From: CAWCLK01 sp963796225
GTDB lineage: Bacteria; Actinomycetota; Nitriliruptoria; Nitriliruptorales; Nitriliruptoraceae
Assembly: GCA_963796225.1 (NCBI GenBank)
Contig: CAWCLK010000008.1
Location: 186,001-250,000, forward strand
Direction of reading: 5' to 3'
DNA length: 64,000 nucleotides
Numbering within the stretch: position 1 is the first letter of the stretch; each line of letters starts with the position of its first letter. A program made the translations under genes and the position numbers. Of the stretch, positions 1-9,066 are shown piece by piece. A model generated the notes under the pieces. The model did not search any database and had not been told where the DNA came from. It worked only from the letters and a program-made list of their open reading frames with translations.

Positions 1-143
1 GCGTCCCCGTCGGTCACCACGCAGTAGGCGACCTCGATCCCGGCGTCGGTCCACTGCGCGACCGTCCCGGCACACCCGAAGTCCACGTCGTCGGGGTGGG
101 CGGTCACGACGAGGATGCGTTCGACCTCGGCGTCGTCGAGCAC
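1..143 (-). CDS. PIG-L (LmbE-like) deacetylase, N-terminal part
   Basis: The minus strand reads MLDDAEVERILVVTAHPDD and onwards, then runs off the window after 47 codons. The AHPDD motif after a hydrophobic strand is the zinc-binding signature of the PIG-L/LmbE family, which removes acetyl groups from N-acetylglucosaminyl compounds; actinobacterial members act in mycothiol synthesis or conjugate turnover. The GTG start is chosen because GGAGGAG sits six bases upstream. Which family member this is cannot be told from the N-terminus. It is divergent from the ferrochelatase gene, with 138 bp between the two starts. Confidence 0.82.
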   Translation of the reverse strand, partial: MLDDAEVERILVVTAHPDDVDFGCAGTVAQWTDAGIEVAYCVVTDGD

Positions 144-281
144 GTGGGACTCCTCCAGCGCGGTGTCGGGGACGCGCCGAGCCTACGGTCGTCCACGCCC
201 CGCCCCGGTTCCGGACATGCGGTCGACCCCCGCACCGACCCCGCCTCGCACCCTCCCCACCACCTCCTCCAGGACCCGGCC

Positions 282-1340
282 ATGTCGTACGACGCCCTGC
301 TGTTCGTCTCGTTCGGTGGCCCCGAGCGTCCCGAGGAGGTGCTGCCCTTCCTCGAGAACGTCGTCGAGGGACGCAACGTGCCCCGCGAGCGGCTCGAGGA
401 GGTCGCCGAGCACTACCACGCGCACGGCGGACGCTCCCCGATCAACGACCAGAACCGGGCGCTGATCGCGGCGCTCGAGGACGCCCTGGGCGACGGCGGC
501 CCCGCGCTGCCGATCTACTTCGGCAACCGCAACTGGGACCCGTTCCTCGCCGACGCCCTGCGCGAGGCCGAGGCCAACGGGCACCGTCGCCTGCTGGCCT
601 TCGTGACCAGCGCGTACTCGTCGTACTCGGGCTGCCGGCAGTACCGCGAGGACATGGCCAGGGCGATCGAGGAGACCGGTGTCGACGTCACGATCGACAA
701 GATCCGGGTGTTCTTCAACCACCCCGGGTTCGTCGAGGCCCAGGCCGACCGCGTCCGGGCGTCCCTGGACGAGCTCGACGACGACCAGCGCGTCGGGGCG
801 CGGCTGGTGTTCGTCACCCACTCCATCCCCCTGCGCATGGCCCGCCACAGCGACTACGCGATGCAGCACTACGAGTCCTCGCGGCTCGTCGCCGAGCAGG
901 TCGCCGGGCATGGAGGCTGGCGGGGCGGCTGGGACCTCGTCTACTGCTCGCGGTCCGGCCCGCCCCAGGTGCCCTGGCTCGAACCGGACGTGGGCGACCA
1001 CCTCGCCCACCTGCAGGCCGACGGCACCACCGCCGTGGTGGTCGTGCCCATCGGCTTCATCACCGACCACATGGAGGTCATCCACGACCTCGACGTCGAG
1101 GCGCGCGAGGTCGCCGACGAGGTCGGCCTGGCCATGGTCCGCGCCGGCACGGTCGGCACCCACCCCGCCTTCGTCGCGGCCATCCGCGAGCTGGTCGCCG
1201 AACGCGACGGTGACGTCCCACCACGTGCGTGCGGCACGCTGCCGCCGTGGCACGACGCCTGCCCGGTCGACTGCTGCGCCTGGCCGGGCCAGGAGCTCGC
1301 CCCGACGGTCGCCTCCGCCCCGCCACCCCGCCGGCCCTGA
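282..1340 (+). CDS. hemH: Ferrochelatase (actinobacterial, Fe-S type)
   Basis: A 352-residue ferrochelatase, which inserts ferrous iron into a porphyrin; in Actinobacteria the substrate is usually coproporphyrin III (the cpfC route). Visible are the N-terminal LLFVSFGGPE strand, the VTHSIP segment with catalytic His180, and DHMEVIHDLD with Glu265. Cys118 (YSGCRQ) together with a C-terminal group (Cys317, Cys327, Cys331, Cys332) matches the cysteines that hold a 2Fe-2S cluster in mycobacterial ferrochelatases; assigning the cluster here is inference. The ATG is used because homology starts there, with AGGA eight bases upstream. No other haem gene is in the window. A likely promoter for the next gene begins at its stop codon. 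Confidence 0.95.
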   Translation: MSYDALLFVSFGGPERPEEVLPFLENVVEGRNVPRERLEEVAEHYHAHGGRSPINDQNRALIAALEDALGDGGPALPIYFGNRNWDPFLADALREAEANGHRRLLAFVTSAYSSYSGCRQYREDMARAIEETGVDVTIDKIRVFFNHPGFVEAQADRVRASLDELDDDQRVGARLVFVTHSIPLRMARHSDYAMQHYESSRLVAEQVAGHGGWRGGWDLVYCSRSGPPQVPWLEPDVGDHLAHLQADGTTAVVVVPIGFITDHMEVIHDLDVEAREVADEVGLAMVRAGTVGTHPAFVAAIRELVAERDGDVPPRACGTLPPWHDACPVDCCAWPGQELAPTVASAPPPRRP

Positions 1341-1365
1341 CGGGCTCGCCCCCGTCTGCGACACT
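1337..1365 (+). promoter_or_regulatory. Predicted promoter for the DUF5995 gene
   Basis: CTGACG (1337-1342) and GACACT (1360-1365) are separated by exactly 17 bp, and the -10 ends 27 bases before the ATG of the next gene. The same hexamer pair with the same spacing occurs at 16393-16421. The -35 box overlaps the ferrochelatase stop codon. Sequence-only prediction. Confidence 0.45.
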
Positions 1366-1392
1366 TGGCCCGACAGCCGGCCGGGGCGACGC

Positions 1393-2154
1393 ATGGGGCC
1401 ACGCACGATCGACGACGCCATCACGACGATGGACCGGCTCATCGAGCGCGCCGTCGCCACCGGCGACGCCCGTGGGTGGTTCGCGATCGTCTACCGCGCC
1501 GTCACCGCCCGGGTCCGCGACGGCATCGCCACCGGCGCGTACGACGACGGCGAGCGCATGGAGCGGTTCGACGTGTGCTTCGCCCGGTACTGGCTCGACG
1601 CCCATGCCGCGTGGGACCGGGGCGAGCGCGTCCCGGCATCGTGGGCCTGCTCCTTCGAGGCCGCCACGCGACCCGGGCTGATCCTCCAGCACCTCCTGCT
1701 GGGGATGAACGCCCACATCAACCTCGACCTCGGCGTGGCGGCCGCCTCCACCTGCCCCGGTCCCGCCGTCGTCGACCTGCGCGACGACTTCGAGCGCATC
1801 AACGACGTGCTGGCGGAGCTCGTGGACCAGATGCAGGCCGCGATCGCGGACGTCTCCCCCATGACGCGCGTCGTCGACGCGGTCGGGTTGCGCTTCGACG
1901 AGGCGCTGGTCAGCTTCTCGCTCGAGCACGCACGGGGCCGCTCGTGGGCCTTCGCGGAGCAGCTGGCGGCCGCCGACACGCATCCGGACCTGGTGGCCGC
2001 CCGGGACCGCGCGGTCGCCGGGTGGGGGACCCGGATCGCCCGTCCCGGCGCCCCGCTGCGCTGGGCCCTGCCGATCGCACGGTGGCGGGAGCGACCGGAC
2101 CTCGCCACCGTCGCCGCGGCCCTGCGCGACCGGGGCGCGGACGTGCCCGTGTGA
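1393..2154 (+). CDS. DUF5995 family protein
   Basis: A 253-residue soluble protein. The pattern IDDAITTMDRLI, then ERMERFDVCFARYW, PASWACSFEAAT and the strongly conserved GMNAHINLDL fits DUF5995, a family common in Actinobacteria with no established activity. The His and Asp of NAHINLDL are candidate active-site or metal-binding residues (inference). There is no signal peptide. No clear Shine-Dalgarno precedes the ATG. It ends 7 bases before the convergent minus-strand gene. Confidence 0.82.
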   Translation: MGPRTIDDAITTMDRLIERAVATGDARGWFAIVYRAVTARVRDGIATGAYDDGERMERFDVCFARYWLDAHAAWDRGERVPASWACSFEAATRPGLILQHLLLGMNAHINLDLGVAAASTCPGPAVVDLRDDFERINDVLAELVDQMQAAIADVSPMTRVVDAVGLRFDEALVSFSLEHARGRSWAFAEQLAAADTHPDLVAARDRAVAGWGTRIARPGAPLRWALPIARWRERPDLATVAAALRDRGADVPV

Positions 2155-2161
2155 CCCTCCC

Positions 2162-2431
2162 CTACTCCGCGAGGGGGTCCAGGGGCCGCGGCTGGTCCTC
2201 GCCGTGCAGCCAGGCGCGCGGGACCTCGGCGTCCTCGGGCAGCTGGTGGATCTCGACGCCCTCGACGACGCAGTGGTCCAGCCCGACGCTGCCGCCGAGC
2301 GCGAGGACGTGGTCCATCGCCTCGTCGAGCAGCTCGGGCGCGACGTCGAGCCGACGCACCGCCTTCGCCCCGTGCCGGGTGCGCGCGTCGGTGACGAGCT
2401 GGCTGACGATGGTCATGGCCGTGGGTTCCAT
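2162..2431 (-). CDS. Small conserved-looking hypothetical protein
   Basis: An 89-residue protein (76 to 84 residues if a later ATG is used) with no signal peptide or recognised domain. It reads MTIVSQLVTDARTRHGAKAV after a short leader, then an acidic middle and DHCVVEGVEIHQLPED near the end. Its first codon lies 24 bases after the stop of the class V aminotransferase on the same strand, so the two are probably co-transcribed. No good ribosome-binding site is visible; the start could equally be the ATG at 2416. Function unknown. Confidence 0.6.
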   Translation of the reverse strand: MEPTAMTIVSQLVTDARTRHGAKAVRRLDVAPELLDEAMDHVLALGGSVGLDHCVVEGVEIHQLPEDAEVPRAWLHGEDQPRPLDPLAE

Positions 2432-2454
2432 GGCCACGACGATAACGGCTCGCG

Positions 2455-4205
2455 TCAGGCGGGTCGGGGCGTGGCCTCGTCCGGGCGCCCGACCCGAGCC
2501 TCGTCCGGCAGCGGGAACCAGCGCAGGTGCTCGAAGTCGGCCGTGGTGGCGGGGCGGTGCCCATCGCGCCGCGCCCCGTCCTGCAGGACCTGGCGCCCCG
2601 CGGCGAGCACGTCGGCCAGCTCGTCGTCGCCCATGCGCTGGCGACGCTCCGGCCAGGTCATCGCGCCGGAGGCGTAGCTGACGTCGGTCAGGCGCAGGGG
2701 CGGGTCCGCCGGCCCGTCGACGTGCCGCCAGAGCCCGGTGGCCACGTCGAACCGGTAGTCGCCGAGCAGCCGCCACCCGTGGCTCGCGACCAGGTCGACC
2801 GCCTCGATGACGTAGTCGAAGACCTGCTCGGTGATGAAGTAGTTGAAGTTGACCCGGACCCAGCCGGGCTTGATGCCCTCGCAGCCGGCGGAGATCTCGC
2901 GTTCGAACTCGTGGCTGGTGTCGAGGTCGATGCCGAGCAGGCGGTGCCCGTAGGGCCCGGCGCACGAGCAGCCGCCCCGCGACTGGATGCCGAACAGGTC
3001 GTTGAGCACCGCGACCACGAAGTTGTGGTGCAGGTACCGGCCCCGTAGCGCGCTGGGGCTGGCCCCGGGGCGCCGTCGGCCAGGTGGTCGGGCGCGCGCA
3101 CCACGAACGAGACGATCGACAGCCGGGGTGCGTCGTGGTCGCCCAGCACCTCGATGGCCGGGTTGGCCTCCCAGGCGTGCACCGCCCGGTGGACGAAGTC
3201 CTCCTCGTGGGCCCGGATCGTGTCGAGCCCCACGGCCTGCTTGAGCTGGAACACCAGCCCCGCCCGGATCGAGCCGACGATGTCGGGCGTGCCGCCCTCC
3301 TCCCGGTGCTCGACGTCGGGCAGGTAGCGGTGCTCGGTCGGGTTGACGTAGGCGACCGTCCCACCGCCGGGCACGGCCGGGACGGTGTTGGTGAACAGCT
3401 CGCGTCGGGCGGCCAGCACGCCGGGCGTCCCGGGACCGCCGATGAGCTTGTGCGGGGACACGAACACGGCGTCGAGGTGGTCGCCATCGCGCTCGTCGCG
3501 GCGCCCGAGGTCGACCTCGATGTACGGCGCGGCGGCGGCGTAGTCGAAGAAGCTGAGCGCCCCGTGGGCGTGCAGCACCCGGGCGATGGCGCGGACGTCG
3601 GTGAGGATGCCGGTGACGTTGGAGGCGGCCGAGAACGACCCGATCTTCAACGGCCGGTCGGCGTGGGCGACCAGCTGCGCCTCGAGGTCGTCGAGGTCGA
3701 CGTGGCCGTGCAGGTCCTCGTGGATGGTGACCACGTCGGCGATGGACTCGCGCCAGGGCAGCTCGTTGGAGTGGTGCTCGTACGGGCCGATGAAGACGAC
3801 GGGGCGCTGGTCCGCCGGGATGTGGTCGGTGAGGTGGTGGCGGACGTCGAGGTCGTGGGGGACGCGCAGGTTGAGCACGTCGACCATGCGGGCGATCGCG
3901 CCGGTGGACCCGGACCCGCAGAACAGGACCACGTGCTCCTCGGGGTCGGCGCCCATGGCCTCGCCCACGAGCGCTCGCGCGTCCTCCCGGAACCGGGTCG
4001 TCTGCAGCCCCGTTCCCGACGACTCGGTGTGGGTGTTCGCGTAGCGGGGCAGCACCTCGCCGCGGATGAAGTCCTCGATGAAGCTCAGTGCCCGCCCCGA
4101 CGCGGTGTAGTCGGCGTACACGACCCGCCGCGGGCCGTAGGGCCCGTCGAGCACCTCGTCGTCGCCGATGACCGAGGCCCGGATCCGGGCGAGCAGGTCG
4201 TCCAC
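2455..4205 (-). CDS. Class V aminotransferase / cysteine desulfurase-like PLP enzyme, frame-disrupted
   Basis: A PLP-dependent fold type I enzyme of about 583 residues, related to cysteine desulfurases and selenocysteine lyases. The N-terminal part has the ADYTASGRAL strand, FCGSGSTGAIARM, GPYEHHSNELPWRE and FVSPHKLIGGPGTPGVL with the PLP-binding lysine. The reading frame changes at about 3050-3085; after it the protein resumes as RYLHHNFVVAVLNDLFGIQ and RGGCSCAGPYGHRLLGID, the usual C-terminal domain. Because both halves are intact, an indel in a G/C run is more likely than decay. The GTG start follows GGAAGGAG by six bases. The substrate is unknown; a member with a long C-terminal extension need not be a desulfurase. 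Confidence 0.85.
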
Positions 4206-4265
4206 GCGCGGCTCCTTCCCCGGCCGTGACGGTACTCGGGGCCCGACCGTGCCACACTGCGCGCC

Positions 4266-5549
4266 ATGGCCCGCACCCCCACCCCCCCGGACACCTCGGT
4301 CGACGACGACTGGGGGCCGACCGTGCATGGCGGACGACGGCGTCGCGGACGCTGGATCGTGGTGCTGCTCGTGGTCTTCGTCGGGCTGCCCCTGGTCTAC
4401 GGGGGGGTCCTGGCCGCGCGGGTCTCCACCGCGATCGGCCGCACCGAGGTCACCACGCTGGACGGCAGCGGCGGGCCGATGCAGATCCTCGTGATCGGCT
4501 CGGACAGCCGCGAGGGGCTGACCGAGCAGGAGATGCTCGAGCTCGGCACCGGCAAGGTCGAGGGCGAGCGCACCGACTCGATCTTCGTGCTGTCGGTGTC
4601 CGGCAGCCACGCCGGCATCCTGGCCTTCCCCCGCGACCTGTACGTGCCCCGGTGCGACGGCAGCACCGGCCGGATCAACGCCGCCCTGGCGATCGGCGGG
4701 CTGGACTGCCTGGTGGACACCATCGAGGAGATCTCCGGCATCGGGCTCGACCACGCGATGACGGTCAGCTTCGCCGGCTTCCGCGACATCGTCGACGCCG
4801 TCGGAGGCGTGGACGTCTGCCTCGACAAGGACCTGAAGGACCCCTTCGCCGGCATCAACCTCTCCGCCGGCTGCCAGACGCTGTCCGGCAACCAGGCGCT
4901 CGGGTTCGTGCGGACCCGCAAGCTCGACAGCGACCTCGAGCGCATCAAGCGCCAGCAGCAGTTCCTCGGGGCGCTGGCACGCAAGGTGGCCACGCCGGCC
5001 AGCGTGCTGAACCCGCCCCGGGCCTGGCAGCTCTCGGGCGCCATCGGCGAGGCGCTCACCGCCGACGGGGGCCTGGGTCTCATGGACCTCGGGCGGCTCG
5101 GGCTCGGAGGACGCGGGCTGGCCTCGGGGGCGGCGGTGACCGCCACCGTGCCGGCCACGCCGGCCACCATCGGCGGGGCGGCGGTCCTGCAGATCGACGA
5201 GGACGCCGCCGCGCCGCTGTTCGCGTCGTTCCGGGACGGCTCGGCCCTGCGGCAGGCCGACCCCGACGTCACGCCGGAATCCACGCGCGTGCGGGTCCTC
5301 AACGGCGCCGGCGTCACCGGGCTGGCGGGGCGCACCGCCGACGCGCTGGAGGAACGCGGCTACGACGTGGTCGGCGTCGGGGACGCGGACGCCCCGTCCG
5401 ACGCGACCGTGATCCGCACCCCGCCCGGCCAGCAGGCCAACGCCGAGCTGCTGCAGCGCGAGCTGCCGGTCAGCGCCTCCATCGAGCAGGTGTCCTCGGG
5501 GGACGCACTGACCCTGGTGCTGGGCGCCGACCTGTCGGAGGGCCTGTGA
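4266..5549 (+). CDS. LytR-CpsA-Psr (LCP) family phosphotransferase with LytR_C domain
   Basis: A 427-residue type II membrane protein. One transmembrane helix (about residues 29-52) is followed by an extracytoplasmic LCP domain with VIGSDSR, ERTDSIFVLSV, AFPRDLYVP, the VGGVDVCLD strand and GNQALGFVRTRK, then a LytR_C domain (VRVLNGAGVTGLAGRTADAL) near the end. LCP proteins attach undecaprenyl-linked glycopolymers to peptidoglycan; in Actinobacteria the acceptor is often arabinogalactan or a teichoic-type polymer. The Arg and Asp residues that hold the pyrophosphate are present. The stop overlaps the GTG start of the phosphatase gene, so the two are translationally coupled. Confidence 0.92.
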   Translation: MARTPTPPDTSVDDDWGPTVHGGRRRRGRWIVVLLVVFVGLPLVYGGVLAARVSTAIGRTEVTTLDGSGGPMQILVIGSDSREGLTEQEMLELGTGKVEGERTDSIFVLSVSGSHAGILAFPRDLYVPRCDGSTGRINAALAIGGLDCLVDTIEEISGIGLDHAMTVSFAGFRDIVDAVGGVDVCLDKDLKDPFAGINLSAGCQTLSGNQALGFVRTRKLDSDLERIKRQQQFLGALARKVATPASVLNPPRAWQLSGAIGEALTADGGLGLMDLGRLGLGGRGLASGAAVTATVPATPATIGGAAVLQIDEDAAAPLFASFRDGSALRQADPDVTPESTRVRVLNGAGVTGLAGRTADALEERGYDVVGVGDADAPSDATVIRTPPGQQANAELLQRELPVSASIEQVSSGDALTLVLGADLSEGL

Positions 5550-6013
5550 CCACGCGCGTGCTGCTGGTGTGCCTGGGCAACATCTGCCGCTCGCCCACGG
5601 CCGAGGCGGCCGTACGCGAGGCGGCCGACCAGGCCGGGGTCGACCTCGAGGTCGATTCGGCAGGCACCGGGGCGTGGCACGTCGGCGAGCCGCCGGACGC
5701 CCGGATGACCGCCGCGGCCGCCGAGGACGACCTGCACCTGGCCGGCGCCGCACGCCAGGTCACACCGGACGACTTCCGCGACTTCGACCTCGTGGTCGCG
5801 ATGGACACCAGCAACCTCGACGACCTGGGCCGGCTCGCCCCCGACGACGACGCGCGCGGCCGACTCCGGCTGTTCCGCGAGTACGCGGACGAGGCCGGCC
5901 AGGGCGTGCCCGACCCCTACTACGGCGGGCCCGACGGCTTCCGCGAGGTGGTGCGCATCGTTCGTCGCGCCGCCGCCGGGCTGGTCGCCGCCATCCGGGA
6001 CGGGCGGGCCTGA
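5546..6013 (+). CDS. Low-molecular-weight protein tyrosine phosphatase
   Basis: A 155-residue LMW-PTP. The N-terminal CLGNICRSP is the CX5R phosphate loop with nucleophile Cys9 and Arg15, and PDPYYGG holds the general acid Asp. The GTG start overlaps the upstream stop as GTGA. In bacteria these enzymes often sit in polysaccharide or wall-polymer loci and act on tyrosine kinases or sugar phosphates. The pairing with an LCP ligase suggests a wall-related role, but no cognate tyrosine kinase is nearby. Confidence 0.92.
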   Translation: MTTRVLLVCLGNICRSPTAEAAVREAADQAGVDLEVDSAGTGAWHVGEPPDARMTAAAAEDDLHLAGAARQVTPDDFRDFDLVVAMDTSNLDDLGRLAPDDDARGRLRLFREYADEAGQGVPDPYYGGPDGFREVVRIVRRAAAGLVAAIRDGRA

Positions 6014-6015
6014 GC

Positions 6016-6837
6016 GTGTCGGCCGACGCCCCGCCCCCGCTGCCCGAGGACCTCGGTGCGGTGGCGTCGTGGTCGCGCCTGCACGGCGGGGACATCGCCA
6101 CCGCCTGGGAGGTCACCACCGAGGACGGTGCCCACCTCGTGGTCAAGCAGACGCCCTACGACCCCGAGCTGGAGGCCGAGGGCCTGCGGGCACTGGCCGA
6201 GGCCGGGGCGCCGGTTCCCCGCGTGCACCACGTCGGGCAGGACCTGCTCGTCATGGACCACGTCAGCGGCCACCCCGACCACGAGGCGCTCGGCGCCGCC
6301 CTGGCCGGCGCCCACGACCCGGCGCGCGCGCCCGACGGCGACCAGGGCTTCGGCTGGCACCGCGACAACCTGCTCGGCACCGCCCCGCAACCCAACACCC
6401 CACCGTCGTCCGACTGGCCCGCCTTCTTCGTCGCCCACCGGATCGAACCGCACCTCGACGTCCCGGCACTGCCCGGTTCGGTCGCCGACCGCCTGCGACG
6501 GGCCTGCGAGGGCCCCCTGCCCGACCTGCTCGACCACGGCGCGGCCCCGTCGCTGGTCCACGGCGACCTGTGGCCGGGCAACGTCGTGGACGGGGCGTGG
6601 CTGGTGGACCCAGCCGTCCACCGGGCCGACGCCGAGGTGGACCTGGCGGCCGCCCAGCTGTTCGGCGGGCTGCCGGACGCGTTCGAGGCCGGCTACCGGT
6701 CGGTGCGGGACCTCGACGACGGCTGGCAGCGACGACGCCACGCCTACCAGCTGCCCCACATGCTCGTGCACGTGCGCCTGTTCGGGGCCTCGTTCGTGGG
6801 CGGCGTGACCTCGCGACTGGATGCGCTGGGCTGGTGA
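6016..6837 (+). CDS. Fructosamine kinase family protein
   Basis: A 273-residue kinase of the fructosamine-3-kinase (ketosamine kinase) family, which phosphorylates sugars attached to protein amines so the adduct falls apart. The family features are LVVKQTPYDPE with the ATP-binding Lys, VPRVHHVGQDLLVMDHV, GFGWHRDNLLGT, the catalytic SLVHGDLWPGNVV and LVDPAVHRADAEVDLAAAQL. The GTG start lies two bases after the phosphatase stop, making a third gene in the run. A co-transcribed fructosamine kinase and small tyrosine phosphatase resemble the deglycation pairing known from several bacteria. Confidence 0.9.
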   Translation: MSADAPPPLPEDLGAVASWSRLHGGDIATAWEVTTEDGAHLVVKQTPYDPELEAEGLRALAEAGAPVPRVHHVGQDLLVMDHVSGHPDHEALGAALAGAHDPARAPDGDQGFGWHRDNLLGTAPQPNTPPSSDWPAFFVAHRIEPHLDVPALPGSVADRLRRACEGPLPDLLDHGAAPSLVHGDLWPGNVVDGAWLVDPAVHRADAEVDLAAAQLFGGLPDAFEAGYRSVRDLDDGWQRRRHAYQLPHMLVHVRLFGASFVGGVTSRLDALGW

Positions 6838-6910
6838 GCAGGTCCTCACCGGCACCGCTGTGGCGCCGGGGGCCGTCGATACACTCCCGGTTCGCTCCGG
6901 CACGACCTCC

Positions 6911-8869
6911 ATGGGGACGGGCAGCGTGCAGTCGACACCTCCACCCTCCGCGACCGACGAGCGCCCCGCCCCCCTGAGGGCGTGGGCCGCCGCCCGTCGG
7001 CGATCCCGCGGTGCCCAGCTGGCACTGCTGGGCGGCGTCGTGCTCGCCGTGCTGCTGCTGGTGCTCGTGGGCGTGGCGACCGCCCGCGCCGGCGAGGCCC
7101 TCCCCGGCACCTTCGTCGAGGGCGCCGACGTCAGCGGGCTCGGCGGGCAGGACCTCCAGGACCGGGTCGGCGAGCTCGTGCGTACCCGTCAGGACGCCAC
7201 GGTCGACGTCACGGTGGCGGGGCGCTCGTTCGAGTTCTCCCCCGGCGACGACGGCTACGGCGGCGACGTCGACGCCACCGTGGACGCGGCCCTGGCCGCG
7301 GGGCGGACCGGTCCCTTCGGCCTGGTGGGCCACCTCACGGCCAGCTTCGGCAGTGAACGCGAGGTCGAGCTGCAGGGCGCCCCGATCCGCGACGCGGTCA
7401 CCCGCTTCGTCGACGACGTCGCCGGCCAGGTCGACCAGCAGCTCTCGGTCGGGTCGGTGCGGGTCGACCCGGACACCCTCGAGGTGCAGGCCGAGGCGCC
7501 GCGCGACGGCATCACCGTGGACCGTGACGGGGCGGCCGACGCCCTGCTGCAGGTGATCGGCCAGCCGGACCCGCCCGCCGTCGAGCTGCCGGCCGAGGTC
7601 ACCCCGCCCCCGACCGACAAGGCCGCGCTCGACGATGCCGTGGAACGGGCGCAGCGGGCCGTGGCCGACGCGCTCGTGCTGACCGCCAACGGCGGCGCCG
7701 TCACCCTCAGCCCGTCCGAGATCGCCCGCGTGCTGCGCACCGAGGAGCAGGACGGCCGGCTCACGCTGGTCGCCGACCAGGACGCCCTGGCCGAGGTCGT
7801 GGCCCCCGACCTGCCCGCCGTCGAGGTCCAGCCCACCGACGCGACCTTCGAGGTCGTGTCGGGCCTGAGCACCTTCGACGACCAGGGCAGCGTCACGTGG
7901 GAACCCCGCCCTGCCGACCTGGACGTCGTCCCCAGCAAGGTGGGCTACACCTACGACGCCGAGGTCGGCGCGCTCCAGGTCGGCGAGCTGCTCGACCGGG
8001 GCGAACGTGAGGCCGAGCTCGAGCTGCCGGTCACCGAGGCCGACCTCACCACCGACGACGCCGAGGGACTCGGGGTCGACCACCTCATCGGCACGTTCAC
8101 GACCTACCACGCGTGCTGCGCCAACCGGGTCACCAACATCCACCGGATCGCCGACATCATCCGCGGACAGGTGCTGCGCCCGGGCGAGACCTTCTCGGTC
8201 AACGACTTCGTCGGCAAGCGCACCATCGAGAAGGGCTTCGTCGCCGACGGGGCGATCTTCCGCGGCGAGATCCGTGACGAGGTCGGCGGGGGCATCTCCC
8301 AGTTCGCCACCACGATGTACAACGCGTCGTTCTTCGCCGGGATCCCGATCCTCGAGCACCGCGCCCACTCGCTGTACATCTCCCGGTACCCGCTGGGGCG
8401 CGAGGCGACCCTCAACTACGACTCGATCGACCTCGAGATCGAGAACGACACCGACCACGGCCTGTTCATCCACACCTCCTACACGGGCACCTCGATCACG
8501 GTGTCGCTGTTCGGGGACAACGGCGACCGCCGGGTCACGGCGAACATGGGCGAGCCCTACGACTACTCCAGCTTCGACACCCGCACCCGCGGCACCAGCG
8601 ACCTCTACGAGGGCCAGCAGCGGGTCGTGCAGACCGGAACCGAGGGGTACCGGGTGACCGTCGAGCGGGCCATCAAGGGTGGCGGCATGGACCGCACCGA
8701 GCAGATCGTCACCACCTACCAGCCCAAGCCCAAGGTCGTCGAGTACGGCACGCGGCCGCGCCCCGCCCCGAAACCCGAACCCTCCCCCACGACCTCGCCC
8801 TCGCCGTCCTCCAGCCCCAGCCCCAAGGGCGGCGGCGGTGGCGGCGGTGGCGGCGGTGGCGGCACCTGA
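6911..8869 (+). CDS. VanW family protein with peptidoglycan-binding-like domains
   Basis: A 652-residue exported protein: a short cytoplasmic N-terminus, one transmembrane helix (LALLGGVVLAVLLLVLVGVA), two repeated domains of the PG_binding_4 type, and a VanW domain with HLIGTFTTYHACCANRVTNI, LRPGETFSVNDFVGKR, EVGGGISQFATTMYNASFF and EHRAHSLYISRYPLGREA. VanW is a wall-associated domain of uncertain activity. The tail is low-complexity Pro/Ser/Thr followed by 12 glycines. No clear Shine-Dalgarno precedes this ATG; an in-frame GTG at 6926 is an alternative. A TACACT hexamer at 6880-6885 is a plausible -10 element. Confidence 0.9.
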   Translation: MGTGSVQSTPPPSATDERPAPLRAWAAARRRSRGAQLALLGGVVLAVLLLVLVGVATARAGEALPGTFVEGADVSGLGGQDLQDRVGELVRTRQDATVDVTVAGRSFEFSPGDDGYGGDVDATVDAALAAGRTGPFGLVGHLTASFGSEREVELQGAPIRDAVTRFVDDVAGQVDQQLSVGSVRVDPDTLEVQAEAPRDGITVDRDGAADALLQVIGQPDPPAVELPAEVTPPPTDKAALDDAVERAQRAVADALVLTANGGAVTLSPSEIARVLRTEEQDGRLTLVADQDALAEVVAPDLPAVEVQPTDATFEVVSGLSTFDDQGSVTWEPRPADLDVVPSKVGYTYDAEVGALQVGELLDRGEREAELELPVTEADLTTDDAEGLGVDHLIGTFTTYHACCANRVTNIHRIADIIRGQVLRPGETFSVNDFVGKRTIEKGFVADGAIFRGEIRDEVGGGISQFATTMYNASFFAGIPILEHRAHSLYISRYPLGREATLNYDSIDLEIENDTDHGLFIHTSYTGTSITVSLFGDNGDRRVTANMGEPYDYSSFDTRTRGTSDLYEGQQRVVQTGTEGYRVTVERAIKGGGMDRTEQIVTTYQPKPKVVEYGTRPRPAPKPEPSPTTSPSPSSSPSPKGGGGGGGGGGGGT

Positions 8870-9066
8870 CCGGACACGCCGAGCGCTGGCCGGACGGGGC
8901 TCAGCGGTGCGTGGATACCTCGTCCGAAAGTCCGTACCGTTCGCGCCGCCGCCCACCTCGTGCGCGCCCGGCGCGACCCCTCCCGTCGTTTCGCCCGTGA
9001 CCTCCCTGTGATCGCGCCCCTGCATCATCCCCCTCACGAATCACCGCACGAACCAGGAAGCTCGTC

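Noticed and set aside
2688..5753. Long minus-strand open frame across the LCP and phosphatase genes
   Set aside because: Only its part below 4205 has protein-like motifs; the rest mirrors the plus-strand LCP and phosphatase genes.
8878..8916. Terminator after the VanW gene
   Set aside because: Only a five-base stem (CGCTG/CAGCG) with a long loop can be drawn; too weak to call.
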